Source: Arabidopsis thaliana (taxonomy: Eukaryota > Streptophyta > Magnoliopsida > Brassicales > Brassicaceae). Taken from it: 64,000 nucleotides of DNA. This document shows, one piece after another, positions 60,906 through 64,000 of this stretch (its first letter is position 1; each line of letters opens with the position of its first letter). Location of the stretch: contig NC_003074.8 of NCBI RefSeq assembly GCF_000001735.4, positions 2,480,101-2,544,100 of the forward strand. The letters are read 5' to 3'. The notes below the pieces were generated by a model that worked only from the letters and a program-made list of their open reading frames with translations, did no database searches and was not told where the DNA came from. The position numbers were made by a program, and so were the translations under genes.

Positions 60906-63270
60906 ATGTATGAAAAGATCATAATCTTATCAGTATTTCTCTTAACATTTCTTCCTTCTTGTTTCAGCAGCTACCCATTTAATCATAGAGATGATCTTTT
61001 CATGTCTTCTAATGTTTATTATGAAACCAATCGACAACATCAACATGGTCACAATACACGCAACAGTCACTTGAAAAATCGCCATGGTTATGCTCCTAGA
61101 TCTTCTCCTCGATCTTTTAACGTCAACACTTTCGGTGCTAAAGCCAACGGGAACGACGATTCTAAGGTTTTTATTTCTCTAACATTATAATCCAATATCT
61201 CTAACATTATAATTAAATGAAATCTATGTTTGAGCCGTAGGCCTTCATGAAAGCTTGGGAAGCAGCTTGTTCGTCAACCGGAATAGTTTACATTGTGGCT
61301 CCAAAGAATAGAGATTACATGCTTAAAGCGGTTACGTTCTCTGGTCCATGTAAATCATCCTTGATTATTTTTAAGGTATGGTTTAATTAAACCACTGCAA
61401 GTATTGGCCGAATTATTATTTTTTGTTATAATGTTTCTTCCTCTTATAACTTTCATTTTTTGTGAGTTAGATTTACGGAAGGATTGAGGCATGGGAAAAT
61501 CCATCAGACTACAAGGAACGTAGGCATTGGATTGTGTTCGAAAATGTCAATAACCTTCGAGTTGAAGGAGGTGGGCGCATCGACGGTAATGGACATATTT
61601 GGTGGCCAAAATCTTGCAAAATCAACCCTCAACTTGTAAGTTGTTCACTATATTGATTAATGTCTTTAATTAAAAACCTTAATGAAAATAATTAAACTGA
61701 CTAGTTATTTTATTAAACAGCCTTGCCTGGGAGCTCCAACGGTGAGAATCTCAAACGCCTAACTTGCTGTTTTCGATCTTAATTTCAGTTCTTATAAATA
61801 GATACTTATATTAAGTAATGAAGCTATAAAAAATGAAATTAATGTAATGAAATAAATGGGCAGGCGGTTACGTTTGTGGAGTGTAATAACTTGAGAGTAA
61901 GTAACATTAGGTTGGAAAACGCACAGCAAATGCATTTGACGTTTCAAGACTGCAAAAACGTGAAGGCTTTGAATCTTATGGTCACATCTCCGGCTGATAG
62001 TCCTAACACTGATGGCATTCACGTTTCCGGAACTCAGAATATCTTAATTCAAGACTCTATCGTCCGTACTGGTATATTAATCAATGAACCACCTTAATAT
62101 AAATGTTTTTGACATTTTCATGCAAATTAGTGAATAAATTAAATATATTTTGATACAAAAATTAATAATGGATAATAAATAGTAATGTGTTGGGTTTATT
62201 TTTGGTGATGAAGGTGATGATTGTATATCGATAGTGAGTGGGTCGGAGAATGTGAGAGCGACAGGCATTACATGCGGGCCTGGTCATGGAATCAGGTCTA
62301 ACCATCTCTCTCCCTAATTTCACCTAAACTTTTTGTTTTTGTCTTATTTTAAGCAACATACTATGTGCAATCAACATTCTATATCTTTGTTGGATTACTA
62401 TCAACTAATTTTTATCAACTTCAATTGGAGATTTTTTTTTAATATCCATCATTTTTTAATGAGGGACGGATATTATAAGATGCATGCATGCCCAAAAATC
62501 ATTTTGTCATTTAAAATATTAACGAAAAAGATAAATGCAATGTTTTTAAATGGTGTTAGGCGTTATAACACAAGCATATGTGTTAACTCAATATTATTGA
62601 TATTTTGTTGATTTACATGTAAAACAGTATTGGAAGTTTGGGAGAAGATAACTCAGAAGCATATGTTTCAAATGTGGTAGTCAACAAAGCGACTCTTATA
62701 GGAACCACTAATGGTGTGAGAATCAAGACTTGGCAGGTATATTATCAATATCTTTTGTTTATAATAATTATTATTACTATGAAAAGGAACAATAAAAATA
62801 TGACTATAATTAATGTATATATATCAGGGAGGACATGGAATGGCAAAGAACATCATATTCCAAGACATCATAATGAAAAACGTTACAAACCCAATAATCA
62901 TCAACCAGGACTACTGCGATCGTGTTGAAGCATGCCCCGAACAGGTTTGAAACAAATCAAGACGATGCTTAGTAATAAAATAACAAATCTTTTCAACACA
63001 ATTAGAGTAATAATAATAACAAAACTGAGATATTGGAACACGTGGCAGAAATCCGCGGTACAAGTGAGCAATGTGTTGTACAAAAACATACAAGGGACGA
63101 GCTCAAGACCCATAGCTGTGAAATTTGTATGCAGCAAGAACATTCCATGTCGAGGAATATCAATGCAAAACGTTAAACTGGTCGATCAAACTCAACAAGA
63201 TGTATCCAAAGCTTCTTGCTCCAATGTGAAGTTGGACACCCGAGGAAATGTTTCTCCTCTTTGCACTTGA
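60906..63270 (+). CDS. QRT2: Polygalacturonase QUARTET2, GH28, secreted
   Basis: Nine exons (60906-61166, 61241-61375, 61471-61635, 61721-61741, 61864-62071, 62214-62295, 62628-62736, 62828-62944, 63049-63270) give 439 residues, recognised as QRT2 (AT3G07970). It degrades pectin in the pollen mother-cell wall so that the four microspores separate, and also acts in anther dehiscence and abscission. Signal peptide about 1-21, then a His-, Arg- and Asn-rich region (42-69) before the catalytic fold. Active-site motifs are intact: NTD 242-244, DD 265-266, GHG 287-289 and RIK 322-324. The exon pattern (nine exons, a 21-base microexon) differs from the four-exon tandem enzymes at 16.5-27.3 kb, so this is a separate GH28 branch despite its position. 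Confidence 0.96.
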
Positions 63271-63792
63271 TCACTTTTGATCCCCAAGAAAAAAAAACAG
63301 TATTCACCGATCGATTTTAGTCTATTTCTATATGTTTTCGTTATTTGGTCGTGATTTCTGTATATATAGAATATCAATATAGTCCATGTTTGAAGTGTAG
63401 GTTTTTATGGAGATTATTCGATATACGAAATGGGATTGTAAGGTTATAATTAGGGTATTGATCTTGGTTAGATGTAAAACAAAATTTACTAATATTCTGT
63501 CTCAGCTTATCATTTACCAAACTAGCTTTTTCTCATTCATTTATGATCACATCACGTCCACATTAAAATAAAACAAAAAAGGGATCAATTATCACAAAAA
63601 CAATTCCTCTAGAAAATTATTCTTTTGAGGAATATATTACAAAAACCAGAAGTGTTGGCATCTCTCAAGAAGTAAAAAAAAAACTCGAGAGAGACACACA
63701 ACTCAACAATTACAAGTCTGTTGTATAAATGGAAGATGATATACACTTAGCTGGGTGAATTCTTCCTGCAAAATTTGGGAATAAATGTACAC
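63271..63792. other. Convergent 3' region of QRT2 and the MAP3K gene
   Basis: AT-rich; 3' UTR of QRT2 on the left and of the kinase on the right. Nothing else seen. Confidence 0.5.
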
Positions 63793-64000
63793 TCACAAGA
63801 TGGTGTTGATGTGAAGTGCTTTGAGGAGAGATGTTGCCATTTGCTTCACCAGAACTTGGCCTCCTGAACGTTGTCCATCACGTCGTTCTTCTATCAGATT
63901 CTGCAGTTTTTGTGGAAGATCGTTCTCTACGATCAGCTGTTTTGGCTTCGGATGCTTCTCGTAAACGGCCTGTTTCCAGTGATCGCCAAAAACCAAACAC
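63793..64000 (-). CDS. MAPKKK6: MAP3K-epsilon kinase, C-terminal end (partial)
   Basis: The gene enters from the right and only its last exon is visible, ending at the stop at 63793-63795. The visible tail includes VFGDHWKQAVYEKHPKPK, LQNLIEERRDGQRSG and MATSLLKALHINTIL, which I recognise as the conserved C-terminus of the Arabidopsis MAP3K-epsilon pair; by position it is MAP3Ke2/MAPKKK6 (AT3G07980). The kinase domain lies outside the window. The pair is required for pollen viability and plasma-membrane integrity in pollen. Confidence 0.9.
   Translation of the reverse strand, partial: CLVFGDHWKQAVYEKHPKPKQLIVENDLPQKLQNLIEERRDGQRSGGQVLVKQMATSLLKALHINTIL

Overview
The window is nuclear DNA of a flowering plant, and I recognise it as Arabidopsis thaliana chromosome 3, around loci AT3G07770 to AT3G07980. 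Intron-rich genes with GT-AG boundaries and AT-rich introns, plant-only gene families and exact agreement of spliced lengths with proteins I remember (for example 238, 240, 304, 385, 439, 444 and 715 residues) support this. Locus names are given from memory; exon boundaries were worked out by eye from splice sites, reading frame and family conservation.

Layout, left to right: the 3' part of an organellar HSP90 (+), OBERON1 PHD protein (+), an ESS2/DGCR14 splicing factor (+), thymidine kinase TK1a (-), a Musashi/hnRNP-like RNA-binding protein (+), four tandem polygalacturonase genes of the pollen exo-polygalacturonase type (-, 16.5-27.3 kb), a U11/U12 snRNP 25K-like protein (+), an F-box protein (+), Rho-GDI SCN1 (+), a TBC-domain RabGAP (-), a GT106/O-fucosyltransferase-like protein (+), a tiny ROMO1/Mgr2-like protein (-), a short eIF2-beta paralogue (-), an MBD4-like DNA glycosylase (+), the ARF-GAP/C2 protein AGD11 (+), a TMEM115/rhomboid-related membrane protein (+), the MORN-PIP5 kinase PIP5K6 (+), the polygalacturonase QUARTET2 (+), and the last exon of a MAP3K-epsilon kinase (-).

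These are independent nuclear genes, not operons. A pollen theme recurs: four exo-polygalacturonases, QRT2 (tetrad separation), and, from published work, PIP5K6 and MAP3K-epsilon also act in pollen. The strongest oddities are a lost splice acceptor in the third polygalacturonase (21793-23375) that should truncate it before its active site, an alanine/lysine repeat region inserted between signal peptide and catalytic domain in the fourth, a GC-AG intron in the HSP90 gene, a 77-codon exon-like orphan segment at 29056-29291, repeated VSPYF motifs in the DNA glycosylase, and an eIF2-beta paralogue lacking its lysine-rich N-terminus. I found no CRISPR array, tRNA, rRNA, intact transposon or viral insertion, and nothing that looks like an undescribed multi-gene system.
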